From positions 3,793,321 through 3,857,320 of the forward strand of contig NC_044577.1 in NCBI RefSeq assembly GCF_901933205.1: a stretch of 64,000 nucleotides of DNA, written 5' to 3'. Under the pieces are notes generated by a model. It worked only from the letters and a program-made list of their open reading frames with translations. It ran no database searches and had not been told where the DNA came from. This DNA is from Camarhynchus parvulus (Eukaryota > Chordata > Aves > Passeriformes > Thraupidae). The translations under genes and the position numbers were made by a program. Shown here in pieces: positions 50,557 through 62,700 of the stretch. The first letter of the stretch is position 1; the number at the start of each line of letters is the position of its first letter.

Positions 50557-53500
50557 CCAAGGCAGATTTAGGCTTTCTTTCAGGTCTGGGGCTGCTCACA
50601 GCCAAAATTGCTCTGATTTTCAGAGGCTCCATGAGTTGTGTATGTTCTGTGGGTCCCCCTGAGCATCCCCAAGTGCCCCCCATGCCAAGGGGGCAGGAAG
50701 GCACTGGGATGATGCCCCGTGTCCCTGCCATGGTACAAGTGAGACTGGCATAGGGAGCACGGGCCTGCCTGCTCTGTGCTGACAACAGCAGTGCAATTTA
50801 TCTTCAGCTCTTTTCCCAGAACTTCTGGGAAACAAACTATGCATCATTTTAAAGATGCTTTCATGAAACAATTAGGCTGCATTAAATTATTTCTACTTTA
50901 GTGTGCAGCGCTTTCTCAGCACAGGCAGACCTTGATGCACAACTCCAGGGACTGGAGAAAACATCCAAGCTGCATGCACAGTTTGGAACTAATGCCTGGT
51001 AAATACATTTCAAAGTTTTTTGGGCTAGCAGTTATTAATCTAAATGTAATTCATCCTTCCACTCAGAAGAAATTACAGTTGTAATGCCAACATTTGCAAG
51101 CAGTAGTGAGTGATACTAGTAGCCTCTGAGCACCCATTCTTTATTGAAAATAGATTTGCCATTGCCAAGCAATAAGATAAAATCTTTTCTGCAGATGATG
51201 GCTTCTGGAATATATAAAAAAAAATATACAGTTGCTGAGAATCCTGAGAATAAAAGTTATGTGGTCTTTTAAAGGCTGTGTCTTAGAAATGACAGCCCTG
51301 CTGTGATTCCAGGAGCCTGATATTTCATCTGTTGTTTAATGGGCTAACAGAGTAAAATATCACCCTGTAATGATTTTGAATGTGTGTGGGTTTCTTTATA
51401 ACCTTTCATGGAGACGCAGGCTTCAATTTTGTCCTAGAGAAGCTCCTGATATAAATTGGTAACAGATCAGTAAATCAGGCAGAGCTGCTGGAGGGAGCTG
51501 GTGGGCAACGGGGAACTTGTTGACATTCCAGTGAGGCTGGAGTAAACAAATGCACCAAAAACTCTAAACTGGGCAGCTCAAATTCATTTTTGGAGCTCTC
51601 ACAGGGGGATTCACCTGTTAAACTCTTTGTCTCCTGTTCTTTACTGCATTAATGGAAGTGGTTCATTCAGCAAATGTAACCTGAAGCAAAAGCTATTACA
51701 CAGAGCAAATTTCAGAATTGGAGTCTAATCCAGTGTGTGGCAGGACCTTGCTGTAAAACATTCAGCAGGCTGTGTTGGAATGGATGCAGAAGCAAAGAAT
51801 TTCCCTGTCACAGGCATCATTAATGCAGGGATTATGAGGACTGTAATCTGAAAGCCAGGCACGAGTTCCTGTGAAGGTAGTTAGCATCATATTTGGTGTT
51901 AGAAAATTACTGTTTCATCAGGGGATGTGAAGCTGCTCCTTGGCATTGCCCCCAGTTTTGGACAGAAAGAAAAAAAAAAGAAGAAAGATGAAAATTTGGT
52001 GTAGAAGAAACCTGGGGCAGAGGAAGATCACTGGTGTCTGTGTATAAAAAAGTGCTGCAGAGAAGGACATTGAATGAGTCATGGTCTTAAATGCCAGCAG
52101 GGAGGACACGAGGCAGGAATCAGGGGGTATCTTTGTAACACTGAGGATGACAAAGCGTTGCAATAAATAAAATGGAGAGATCATGTTCTTCATCACAGGA
52201 AGGTGCTGGGAACAGAAGTGGTTCCAAAGGGCTGTATGTTTGTCTCAGAGATGCAGCATGTCTGTGTCAGAAACCTGTGGAGGCAGAGGGGTATTAGGTC
52301 TGGCTTATATATATATATATATATATATATGTATAGCCTGAGCAACATGTTAATTAGAAAAGACTACTGTTTACTTCAGGCACAGTCCTTGAAGTGAGAA
52401 GCAGCCTCAGCATTTTAAAGTTGCTTAAGAGTCACCACAAGTCAGTAAAATCATTTTGAGCTTGTTCTAATGTAGCCAGTGAACATTTTTAGGTGACAGG
52501 ATTTACTTCTCCTTCAGCTAGTTGGTGACAGAAGCTGAGTTACTAGGTTAGGATTTTCAAAAAAAAAACCCCTTGCTTGTAATCTGTTCACATTCATAAA
52601 CAGATGCAGTTTCTTTTTCTTCAAGCTGATATATATCTTTTGCTTACAGCCCAGGAAGAGAAATAGATATTCTCCTGTGTGTACTTGGAAAGCTTCTACC
52701 ACAGATTTCAATTCACTGCACTCAGTGGAGTTCAGGATTGTGCAAAGCCAAACAGCTCTTTTATGGAGCCAATGGAAATGTTGTTTTTTAGGGCTTTTTT
52801 ATCTAGCATCTTCCTAGGCAAAGTTGCCATTTTCCCCTCTGCTTACAAAGTGCACCAAAAGCTAAATGTTACGTGCTGGAGTTAATCAAAAGGCTGAACC
52901 TGGTGGAGTTCCTGTCATCATCTTCAGCTCTCCCTAAACGATGAAGGCAGCTGGATTTAACTGAGCAGAGAGAGGAGAAGGAGCAAATACTGTGTTAGGG
53001 TGATTTTCCAAAAGATCCGTGCACCTTGGCAGGCTGATTTGTTTATAATCACCTTGCAAGAGTGCAAAGTGAGCTATCTGGCTGCAACACTAAAGCCATT
53101 AGGAAGGAGGATGATTGTAATGAATGCAGGTTGACACGGAGAGCTCTCCCTTCCAGTCTCTCCACACAGCAACTGTGAGGGAACCCCCCAAAATATGGCT
53201 GCTTTTGGCTGGCTGTCAAATCCAAAATGAAACACCTGTGTGCAAGATAAATTCATGAGGATGAGTGCTAACTGGTCGTCTGTGGTCCTGACCACCTGCC
53301 AGGCTTTAGGAACTTGCAGTTCTTTGTGTGTGTGGGTATTTATTACATGTTTGTGATTTGTTTGTTGTTTCTTTTTTCCCTGGATCATCTCTAGTAAGGG
53401 TCAGGCAGTCTGTGGATATGTTATTTGTGCATAAGGTGGTGTGGCAGGGAATGGGAGTTGTATTCACTCTTTGCTTGTTCATCTTTAATCTAGATCCCTC

Positions 53501-54754
53501 TGCTAATGTTTCAAGCAAGTGCCTGTGGTAGTTTTGGACTTTGCAGCTTCATTTTTTGTTTCAGTGAGCTTGAACTCCCCTAAAATCCATTCCCCCCAGA
53601 GGTACTTGGCTAAGGTGGATGGCCCTCCTCCACACAGAGGGAAGGATTCAAGGTCAGACTTGATGGTAGTGCCTCATTTTCTGCCAGTCCCATTAGCATT
53701 CACAACTGAGACTCTCTTGCATTTCAGTCTCCCTGCAGAAATATATGGGCTCTCCATGAAGAGAGGATTCCATATGCACCGCTTTTGGTGAAATCTGTTT
53801 ATCCTCGCACTTGGCCAAGAATAAATAAAACAGCCTTATGGTTCCCCTGAGTATACACTATATGCTTCAATTATTGGTGCATTATATTAGGAGCAGATGC
53901 TACATTCCCCCATATAAAAGGGAAGAAGATTTCTGAACAGTAAAACCAATTTTTTTTTGCTTATGCACTGTAATTATCACCATTTCTTCATTTCAAAGGC
54001 ATCTGTCTGAGGCACCCTCGTTGTGTTACCATTTGCATTACATTTTACTCCTGAAGATAACAGTGACAGTGGTTGTTAAGGTTGGAGGGAGGATTCTGCT
54101 CCTTTCAAGTACTTTGAACCTTGCCATAGCAGGGTTTTTTTCAGCTTGAATTGCTTCAGGCATTTCTTCTGGGCAAGTCAAATTGCCAATTTGCCCTCAA
54201 GAGAGCTGGCATGGATACAGACCTACTTGCTTAAGGCCCTGTGGTTTGTGCTGCTTGGGAGCTGCCCAGGGCAAGGGGCTGGACAGACAGAGAGCTGTGA
54301 CATTTCTAGACAGCATTTAATTTGCTTTTGCTTCTCTTAAAGGCATCACCACCATGTATTCTGTCTCTGTAAAGTGCTTTGGTCAAGTGAACCTATGGAC
54401 TCACTTGTTCTCAAACTATTCAACAGAAAGTTTAGAGGGTACAAAAAACCCCACAAAAGCATTTTTGCTGATACTGGATACCTCCTGTAGACCGTGGTAT
54501 GAAACAAAATAGGTAGTTTTCAATAATTTTTCCAGGCTTCCTTCCTAAAGGACATAAAACTTGCTTTAGTTCAGTGCTTGAGCCTGCAGCTCCAGCGTGC
54601 AGGAGTGTAATCTCTCCTCTCATGCAAAGCTGAACCGGGAGCTGCTCTGAAGCTTTGCCCCCCTTTCATTGTAGGCATTATGATGGTAACACCAAAAAAG
54701 GGTATTTCAGCTGTCTCAAATTCTTGTACCCATAAAACTTTCCTGAAATTTGTA
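50557..54754. other. non-coding stretch between two family B LTRs
   Basis: About 4.2 kb of mostly unique-looking DNA. The first 32 bp match the flank of B3. A (TA)n microsatellite lies at 52306-52330. I see no gag, pol or env reading frame, so this is not a provirus between two LTRs. No gene recognised. Confidence 0.55.
52306..52330. repeat. (TA)n microsatellite
   Basis: An uninterrupted TA run of 25 bases (about 12 units), followed by GTATAG. Confidence 0.9.
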
Positions 54755-54898
54755 TCAATTTTCCTTGGTCCCCAGCTAGAGAAGGAATTGTCTACCCATT
54801 CCATGAAGAGATCTCACCATCCTCTAATATGAAACTCAGACCCACACACTAAAGCAGAATAGAATCTGAAAATATAAAAGCTAAAACCTGAGACATCA
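54755..54898 (-). mobile_element. family B LTR fragment, copy B3
   Basis: About 144 bp colinear with the U3 end of B2: the CTTGGTCCCCAGCTAGAGAA segment, the CAGACCCACACACTAAAG segment, and the end GACATCA at 54898 (one base different from GGCATCA). The TATA, R and U5 parts are missing; similarity stops near 54755. Sequence to the right (54899-54930) still matches the B2 flank at about 29 of 32 positions, so the shared segment is larger than the LTR. Confidence 0.82.
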
Positions 54899-54915
54899 CC
54901 AAGGGAGATTTAGGC

Positions 54916-54937
54916 CTTCTTTCAGGCCTGAAAGAAG
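54916..54937. other. 22-bp perfect palindrome at a duplication edge
   Basis: An uninterrupted self-complementary sequence with 11-bp arms (CTTCTTTCAGG and its complement) and no spacer. It lies where the similarity between the B2 and B3 flanks ends, so it may mark an inverted-duplication or repair junction. Confidence 0.75.
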
Positions 54938-55190
54938 CTTCAGCACGCTTCTAGGTGACCTATTCTGGCCCCTAGGAGATCAGCCCTTGGTAATTTTTCA
55001 CCCGTGTCCCCTGTGAAATCCAATGTATTGCTTACCATTTGATTTTATCCCTGTTGCCTTTGGCAGATTGAACCTTCCTGGAATAGGATGGTGTTTTCCC
55101 TCCTGTTGAATGCACAACTGCATCCTGTTCTGCATCTGTGAGAGCTGCTGTGACAGGGGCACCTTGCAGGGGGACAGAACGGGGGCTCCG

Positions 55191-55625
55191 GGATGTGAGT
55201 GGCCACAGCCCCTCCCATAATCCCCACATGAATGTGCCTTTCCTGAAAACGGTCTTGTGAGTCTTTTTAGGATGTTTCACTCTAATTCTTGCCTTCCTGC
55301 AGCATTGAGTCCTGCTCAGGAGGCTGGCAAACAGCAGAGCCCTGTTTGGTAGCAGCAGGAACAGGAACAGTAGCAGGCCCAAGGTGTGTTTATCCAGTTG
55401 GTCTCGGGCGGCTTGAGGATGTGAGTGGCCACAGGTCCTCCCATATCTACCACATGAATCTGGCTGTCCTGAAAAAGCTCTTGTGAGTCCTTTTTAGGGT
55501 GTTTCACCCCAATTCTTGCCTTCCTGCAGCACTGAGTCCTGCTCAGGAGGCTGGCAAACAGCAGAGCCCTCCTTGGTGGCAGCAGGAACAGGAACAGTAG
55601 CAGGCCCTGAGGTGTGTTTATCCAG
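55191..55625. repeat. tandem duplication, 226-bp unit
   Basis: Unit 1 (55191-55416) and most of a second unit (55417-55625) are direct repeats offset by 226 bp. Both pass from GGATGTGAGTGGCCACAG through TTGCCTTCCTGCAGCA and GCAGCAGGAACAGGAACAG to TGTTTATCCAG. Similar open frames in both units, on both strands, result from the duplication. No protein was recognised. Confidence 0.92.
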
Positions 55626-55643
55626 CTTCCTCCCTTCCCATGA

Positions 55644-57481
55644 TATATTAACTGCTCTGGAAGTTTCCCAGCTGTTTCATGGAATAAATGATGGCAGTGG
55701 GAGCCCATATTTAACCTTCACTGCTCAGGCTGCATGCTTTGTAGTTGTCGTCTTTTATCTGCCTGGCTATCTGGGAAATGCTTCAGACGTGTCCCTGCTG
55801 CTCCCCCTGCCCGCCTGCTGCCTGCACAGGGAAGGCACAGCCGCTGTTTGTGTCCTTCAGAGCTCAGCCTCCATCCTCTGCATCCATGGATGCTCCACAG
55901 GCTCCCCCAGGGAGTTCCCAGGGGTTCCCCAGCAATGCCATGGCATCCTCTTGCTCCGGTTATTTGCTTAGATGCGGCCTGTCACTCACTTTTGTTGTCA
56001 GTTTGTCTTCCTGCAGCTCAGGCAGAGGTGATTGGGGTAGTTTTCCATTATTTCAGTGAGTCATGGGTAGGGGTGGATTGGGTGAATAGCAGTGAGTGTC
56101 AGCTGTGAGATTCCCCACGCTTTGTACTCCCCAAAAAGGTTCCAGCCTGGGAAACTGTGTGTGAAGGAATTTCAGGGATTACCTGTGTCAGTGTTGCACC
56201 AGGCTGCATTGGGAGGCACATGCTATGCTGAGACATCCTGGTGATCCCTCCTTTAACGCAAATGTTATTTGGGATTATTTTTTCTGGTTTTCCGTGGATA
56301 GAAGGGAAAGAAATGGATGAGCTGTTAGGGCAGGCTGAACTCACCTTGTCTAAACCTCAGTGGTGACCCCGGGTAGGGCTGTCACTGAATGGCAAATAAG
56401 CATTTAATCTAATTGGTGTGGATCTGAAGCTATTAAATCCTAAACCATTTGAAAATAGAAAGGAAAAAAGAGGGTTGTTCTGCACTATTTTGGACCACAG
56501 AACTGTCACCTGATGGACCCTAGAGCCATCAGAGGGCACTTGGGCATGTAGGGCTGGGTGTACATCTGCTGCTGTTACCCACCTGAAGCAGGGAGCTGGT
56601 CTTGACCCTGCAGAGGAGATTGTCATGCTGAGTGTTCAGCTGGGGTGGCTGCAGAGAGGTGAGGGATGCTGTCACACACCGTCAGTGAAAAGCATGTGAC
56701 ACCTTCTGTCCTTAGCTGTTGTGTGTGACCTGCAGTAATGAGTCACCTGTACAAATCCAGGGACGGGAGATGCAGGAGGAACTTATTTTCCCACTGGTAA
56801 GAAGTTAGCTGTATAAAAGCCATGAGGCTGTGGGGAGGATGAGGACAGGCAGGGTGTTCTCATTCACATTTCCAGAAGGAAGAGAATCAGTTTGGTTACT
56901 GTCCCTCTGACTAAAGAAAAATTAAAATCTGAGTGAAGGTGTCACAGGTGCTATGCAAATAATGCAGATAAAGTACAAGTCCTCAGGATCTCACAGATAG
57001 TATTTGGACAGCAACAAGTAAATAGGGACAAAGGAGACAGAAAAAGTGGCAGGATTCCAGCTGAAATGCACGGCCATAAATGTTTATTTTGACCAGGGAC
57101 TCTGGAATTTGTGAATATAACACACCCACACACCCACATCCAACAGTTGTCTTAGTCTTTAGCAGTATGTGAGAGTACACAGAGAATTTGAAATTATATT
57201 AGGTAAGATTATGTGCCTGGGCAGAGAGAAGGGCTCTGTGGCCACCCAGGCCTTCCTCTAGACCTGCTGTTTTGATTCTGTGATGAGAAATTTTCTCAGA
57301 GTATTTTGCTGCAGAATTCCCCGGTTTGTTGGTCTCACTGCTTCACTTGCCCTTCTGTGTCCACCCAAAGAGCCTTTTTAGGTTTAGGGCTGAGTCTGGG
57401 TTTAGTGCTTTAGGTTTAGTGCCTCTGTCTGCTCTGTTTCACCAAGGTATCAGCTCAAGGAGCCCCAGGCTGAGATATTCC
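55644..57481. other. non-coding stretch, no gene seen
   Basis: Unique-looking, moderately GC-rich DNA. Three overlapping plus frames at 55734-56108 reflect composition. No element, promoter or RNA gene recognised. Confidence 0.55.
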
Positions 57482-57876
57482 TGTGGCATTCACATTGTCT
57501 AGAAAATCCCTTCGCCCAGGATTTTTCTCCTGGGAAGCTGAGAAGCCTCAGAGACAAAGAAAACAATTCTTCTCTCATTTGCTTCTCCTGTGTTGTGCTC
57601 ACATGTGGAATGTGTTTGGAGATTGTTTACCCACAGGGGATTGTTCCATTGGATTCTGCTGGGAGTTGTTTTCGCTCTTTAGCCAATCAGGGCCAAGCTG
57701 TGTCGGGACTCTGGAAAGAGTCAGGAGTTTTCATTATTATCTTTTTAGCATTCAGTAAGTATCCTTTCTGTATTCTTTAGTATAGTATAGTATTCTTTAA
57801 TATAATATAGTATCATATAATAATAAATTAGCCTTGTGAGAACATGGAGTCAGACTGATCATTCCTTCCTGCCACA
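57482..57876 (+). mobile_element. family A LTR, copy A6, complete
   Basis: A 395-bp copy in plus sense with perfect inverted termini TGTGGCA (57482) and TGCCACA (ending 57876). Signals in order: U3 with the TCCTGGGAAGCTGAGAAGCC segment, CCAAT at 57683-57687, TATA-like TAGTATAG/TATAATATAG block (about 57780-57812), AATAAA at 57822-57827, then a 49-bp U5-like tail. This is the best-preserved copy and fixes the orientation of the family. Flanks (ATTCC left, GGGAT right) are not a direct duplication. Confidence 0.9.
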
Positions 57877-58480
57877 GGGATCCCTGCAAATACAATATAT
57901 TCCTACTCTTGTGAAGTATGTGTGAACTTCAGGGTAATTCAGAATACAAAGCAATCTTGCAAGTTGTTTTTTTGTCTGAATCTAAATTTCAAAATGGAAA
58001 GGGTTTGTTCACAGCAGTTCAAGGGTACTCACCTTTGTTACATTCCCAAAATGAAAATACATGCTGTTCCAAAGCAAACTGGCTTCTGTCCTTGGTGCAG
58101 AGATGAGTGAGGTACTATTTTCTTGTGTCTCTGACTTGGAGGCTGTGGAATTATTGTTGCTGACTGTAAACTGTATCCTTGACTAGAAATGGTGTGGGAA
58201 CATTTTGTTTTGAAGCACAAGGGAGATGGGAGATGTGCAGTTTATTCAAGACTAGCACTGCAGCCCTGGGTCTGGCAGTTCACAGTGGACATCTGCCAGC
58301 TAGATAAAGCCTTTTGCTTAATAAAGTTACAGGACAGGCAGTGGGAGCTGTGATTTATGAGCAAATAATCTGAAGCAAACTGATAGTGGGAAGTTTTTAC
58401 GCACTTTGTGTTCTGTTGGTTCTCAGTCTGCCTCCCCTTAGACTCTCAGCAGTATCTGCTAAGGGGAGCTCATCTCCTCA
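57877..58480. other. non-coding stretch, no gene seen
   Basis: About 600 bp of unique-looking sequence between LTR A6 and the three-unit tandem array. Overlapping short frames only. Confidence 0.55.
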
Positions 58481-59750
58481 CTTGGGGTCAAGGTGTGTGA
58501 CACAATTCACTCTGATTGGCTTCAGGCATTGCCCATTCCTAACTACATGAAAAAGATCTTTTCTCCTTCAATTGGAAATGTAGAAAATAACGTTCACTTT
58601 CAGTCTGGGAGCAAGTTTTGACAAGCTTATTACCTTATTGGAGCATATTTGGTGTCCAGTCTTCCTTTAAAGCCTAAACCAGCGCCGTCACTGTCCCCAA
58701 ATGATTTTGATAACCATGTCTGAGCAATAAACCAGTCACAGTCATCTGTTCTTGTCCTTCCCACATCCCCCCCCCGAACAGGTGAAAGTCAGCAAGTGCT
58801 GCTGGGTCTCTCCTTTAGTTGTTGGTTTTGTTGGTTTTTTTGCCTGCAGAGGATCTGTGGTGGAGGGCGCTGGCTCTGCTGACTGGTGCTCAGGAGCCAC
58901 TGCAGCCTTGACTTGGGGTCAGGGTGTGTGACCCAATTGCTCAGACAGTTTAGCGTGATGGCTTCAGGCATTGCCCATTCCTGACTACATGAAAAAGATC
59001 TTTTCTCAGTTGGAATTGTAGAAAATAATGTGGACTTTGAGTTTGGGAGCAAGTTTTGACAAGCTTATTAGCTTATTACCTTATTTAGTGTCCAGTCTTC
59101 CTTTAAAGCCTAACCCAGCATCATCAGTGTCCCCAGATCATTTTGATAATAATATCTGAGCAATAAAGCAGTCAGTCGCCTGTTCTTTTCCCCTCCTATA
59201 CAGGTGAGAATCAGCAAGTGCTGCTGGCTCCCTCCTTGAGCTGTAGGGTTTTTTTGCCTGCAGAGGATCTGTGGTGGAGGGCGCTGGCTCTGCTAATGAG
59301 CGATGCTCAGGAGCCACTGCAGCCTTGACTTGGGGTCAGGGTGTGTGACCCAATTGCCCAGCCAATTCAGCATGATTGCTTCAGGCATTCATTCCTAACT
59401 ACATTAAAAAGATCTTTTCTCCCTCAGTTGGAAATGTAGAAAATAACGTGCACTTTCAGTTTGGGAGCAAGTTTTGACAACATTATTACCTTACTGGAGC
59501 ATATTTGGTGTCGAGTCTTCCTTTAACACCTAAATCAGCATCATCAGTGTCCTCAGATAATTTTGGTAACCTTTCCTGAGCAATAAAGCAGTCACAGTCA
59601 TCTGTTCTTTTCCTTCCCACATCCCCTCCTAAACAGGTGAGAGTTAGCAAGTGCTGCTGGGTCTCTCCTTGAGTTGTAGGTTTTATTTGCCTGCAGAGGG
59701 ACTGCGGTGGAGGGCACAGGCTCTGCTAATGAGTGGTGCTCAGGAGCCAT
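58481..59750. repeat. tandem array, three units of about 420 bp
   Basis: Direct repeats start with CTTGGGGTCA at 58481, 58912 and 59329 (offsets 431 and 417) and the last ends at GCTCAGGAGCCAT (59750). Each unit keeps, in order, CAGGCATT, AAAAAGATCTTTTCTC, GGGAGCAAGTTTTGACAA, CAGTCTTCCTTTAA, GAGCAATAAA and CAGCAAGTGCTGCTGG or a close form. Units differ by scattered substitutions, small indels and a C run (58767-58775) in unit 1. No open frame runs through. It looks like a low-copy macrosatellite. Confidence 0.93.
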
Positions 59751-62700
59751 TTAAGCCCCTTGGAAACTCAATAGCTGCACAGGTAGCCCCCGCTGAGGTC
59801 TGCAGAGCTGCTGCTGCTGCATCCTCCCTGCTGTGCCCGCTGATAAGGCACAGCTTGAATCTTCAAATGCCCCTGGGAGCATGATCAATCTCAATCCAGT
59901 CCTTACTCTCTTCCCCCAGACGACTTCTGCTGAGGAAGAGAGGAAAACATAAAAGCTGTGGCTTTAGGGCGTGAGAATGTGGAAGTTGGTGGAGTTAAAA
60001 ATCAATCATGACCCGCAACAAAGGACTTGCAACTTCATCTCTGGCAGTGTTACTGCTGTGCCATCCCAAAAGCGAGTGAAAAACCATAAATGCAGACACA
60101 AGCAAAGATGAGAACTTGTGTATTCTTATTATTATCCTCAGTGGAGGAAAAACTGCTTATTCTATCCACTTACCAGGCAAACTGAAGTTAAAATAAAATA
60201 GGAGGGGATCCTGCTTATCTGATGTTTGCAGCAATGCTGTGCATACCATAGACAGCAGGGAACTGACACAACACAAAGTAAAATCTAGCATTAATTCCCC
60301 CAGAAACATTTTACAGACCTGAGCACAAGATGCTATGGCTTTTATTCAAGGAGGATTTTTTTTTTTTGAGGGATCTTTTTGGGTTTTTCACCAAACTGAA
60401 TATTTCCAGAAATGTACTTAATTCTGTTGCTTTCCTAAAAGGGAATAACACTTAATGTTGTAAGGCTGGAGTTTTTTGGGTTTGTTTTTTTTTTTTCATT
60501 TCAGGAATGTGTTGACACCCAGATTCTATCAAAGGTCTTCTTTCTTTTGCTGAGATTTTCCATCACGTGTGGAAAATGCTTGCACCTGTATAACGCTCTA
60601 AGATCTGACCCTGTGAAGCAGAGACTTTAAATATAGGATTAAAAATCCTTCTTTTGGCATGCTTCATGTCAAAATGTATTTTCAGGTAAGCAAATCTGTG
60701 GAACTGCCTGAAATCCAGGCAGTGATTAAGTGCCTGCCTGGTCTTTAAGTACATGGAAGAAGTCTTGGAAGTTTTAAAATCAGATGTGAATTCTTACAGG
60801 GAGGTTAATTTAGTTGATGTTGTTTAAAATAAGAAGAGAAACCCTGTTGCTCTTACTGATTGCCAGGCAACTGATTTAAAAACTTCAAAAGCAGTGATGA
60901 AAATGCTCTTATTTCAGACTTAGTGATGCCTTATACCTTCCTGACTTTAAAACCATGCTGCCATTTTTTTCCCCTTATCATGTTCCTCCACTGGCTTTTA
61001 TTTTCCTCCTTGTTTTGGCACATCCCATATTTTTAATTATCTGGGATTGAGAATCCCAGATATCTCTGAACTCTACCACAGGTGATGGTTTGGGATCTGT
61101 GAGTCTCCTCTTTGCAGGAGCTTTCTCTTTTCTCTGTATTTTTTGAGACTGAAGGCAAAATGGACAGATATTGTTACACTCAGAATACACCTAAAATGAA
61201 AAAAAAAAATGCTGCCAGGGTTGCTTTCCCCTTAAGTTACAGATTCCTTTAGAATCAAGTGATCTAGCTGGGGAAACAAAGAAACAGCTCTGGGAAAGAA
61301 AGAGAAGATGCCTGAGTTTCCAGCTAAGCTTCTTTTTAATGAAATGCAATGACCTGCAAAAGTGGAAATCCCTCTTCCTGTTTGCTTTTACACCAGAGCA
61401 GAGGCTTAGGGTGTGTTTTGTGCTCCAGGTGTGCTCTTTGCAAGGTGATTTATTTGTGTCGAGTTTTCTGTGTGTCTGTAACATCAGGAGCCCGGTTGGG
61501 TAGATTAGAACTGAGTGAAAAGTTTTTTTGTCTGGGGACCAACAAGATAAATTCACCAAACCAAATGCACCTGAATTTTTGCTGGGTAATGGTGCTTGAT
61601 ATTGCTTTACATTATTTCTTACTTTGTGTATATATCTTACTATATATATATATAAGATTTTATAAGAGTTGTAGCAATTTCTCCCAGCTGGGAAAAAGAG
61701 ATTTCCCTAAGTTCATATATTTACTTTTTTTTTCCAACTCCAACTGAACTTTTACAAATAATGGCATTACCTGCAGATCTAGAAATAGGTTTTTGTCTGC
61801 TGTTCTTTGAGCTGTCACTTGCAGAGGTTTTATTTCAGGATGATGAAAAAGTACACACGCTTTCCTCCTGCACACGTGCTTTACATCTCTCGCATTGCCT
61901 CTCAAATCAAACACTGAAATGCATTTAGAGAATTTCACAGTGGAAATGCAAACCACAACTTTTGTTGTCAGTTTAATTCTGAGGTTAAAATAGGCAGTTA
62001 ATTAATTTCTTCCCTGAAGTTGGGCTTTGAAATGGTGCCCAAACAAAATGATTCATTTTATCTACTCGGATTTTTTCAGCAACAATGAAACGTGTCAGGG
62101 AACTCCTCTGCTAATTTGTCTTTTTTATGGTTGAGAATTCCATTGATTTTTGCAATTATAAGGTTGGAAAAATGTGTCCAGAGTTTTCACACAACGCAGC
62201 AACAGCCTGTGAGAGCGGGGAGAGGGAGGGAGATGATATTGCACGAAATTTCTTCCAGTCACAGTTCACTCCTCTCACCTGAGTCCTCAACACTTGCACA
62301 GGAGCTTCTGGAATTTGCTGAATCCCAGCCCTTGCTCCTGCGATTACCCCAGGGCTGTTGGAATTCCCTCCCGAAGGAAGGGGCTGCTGGGAGGGTGCTG
62401 CCACCCCCAGGGCTGGGGTCTCTTGGCTCAGCTGCTGCTCTTTGCAGGTTTCTGGTTTTGGCTCCCAAAAGGGGACAGTGTGAGCAGGAGGATGTGGCTG
62501 AAGGGATGAACCCACTGCTGAGGCTCTTGTGGGAGAGAGGGGAAAAGGGAGAGGTGATAAGGGAGAAGGACAGATAAGGAAAGAGAAGCATTGCCAGGGA
62601 AGACCTTGAGGGCAAGGAGCAGGCTGCTTCCCTGGTGAATGCCCCTCTCCCCGGGGTGCTGTGCTCAGTGACCTCGGGGTGTTGTGTGAATTTATAACCA

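Noticed and set aside
53912..53923. CArG-like box CCATATAAAAGG
   Set aside because: It has eight A/T bases between CC and GG, where a serum-response element has six.
50103..54898. Provirus bounded by LTRs B2 and B3
   Set aside because: B2 has its own target-site duplication, B3 is truncated, and the 4.2 kb between them shows no retroviral reading frame, primer-binding site or polypurine tract.
58481..59750. CRISPR-like direct repeats
   Set aside because: Units are about 420 bp and contiguous, without short repeats and unique spacers, and the DNA is vertebrate.
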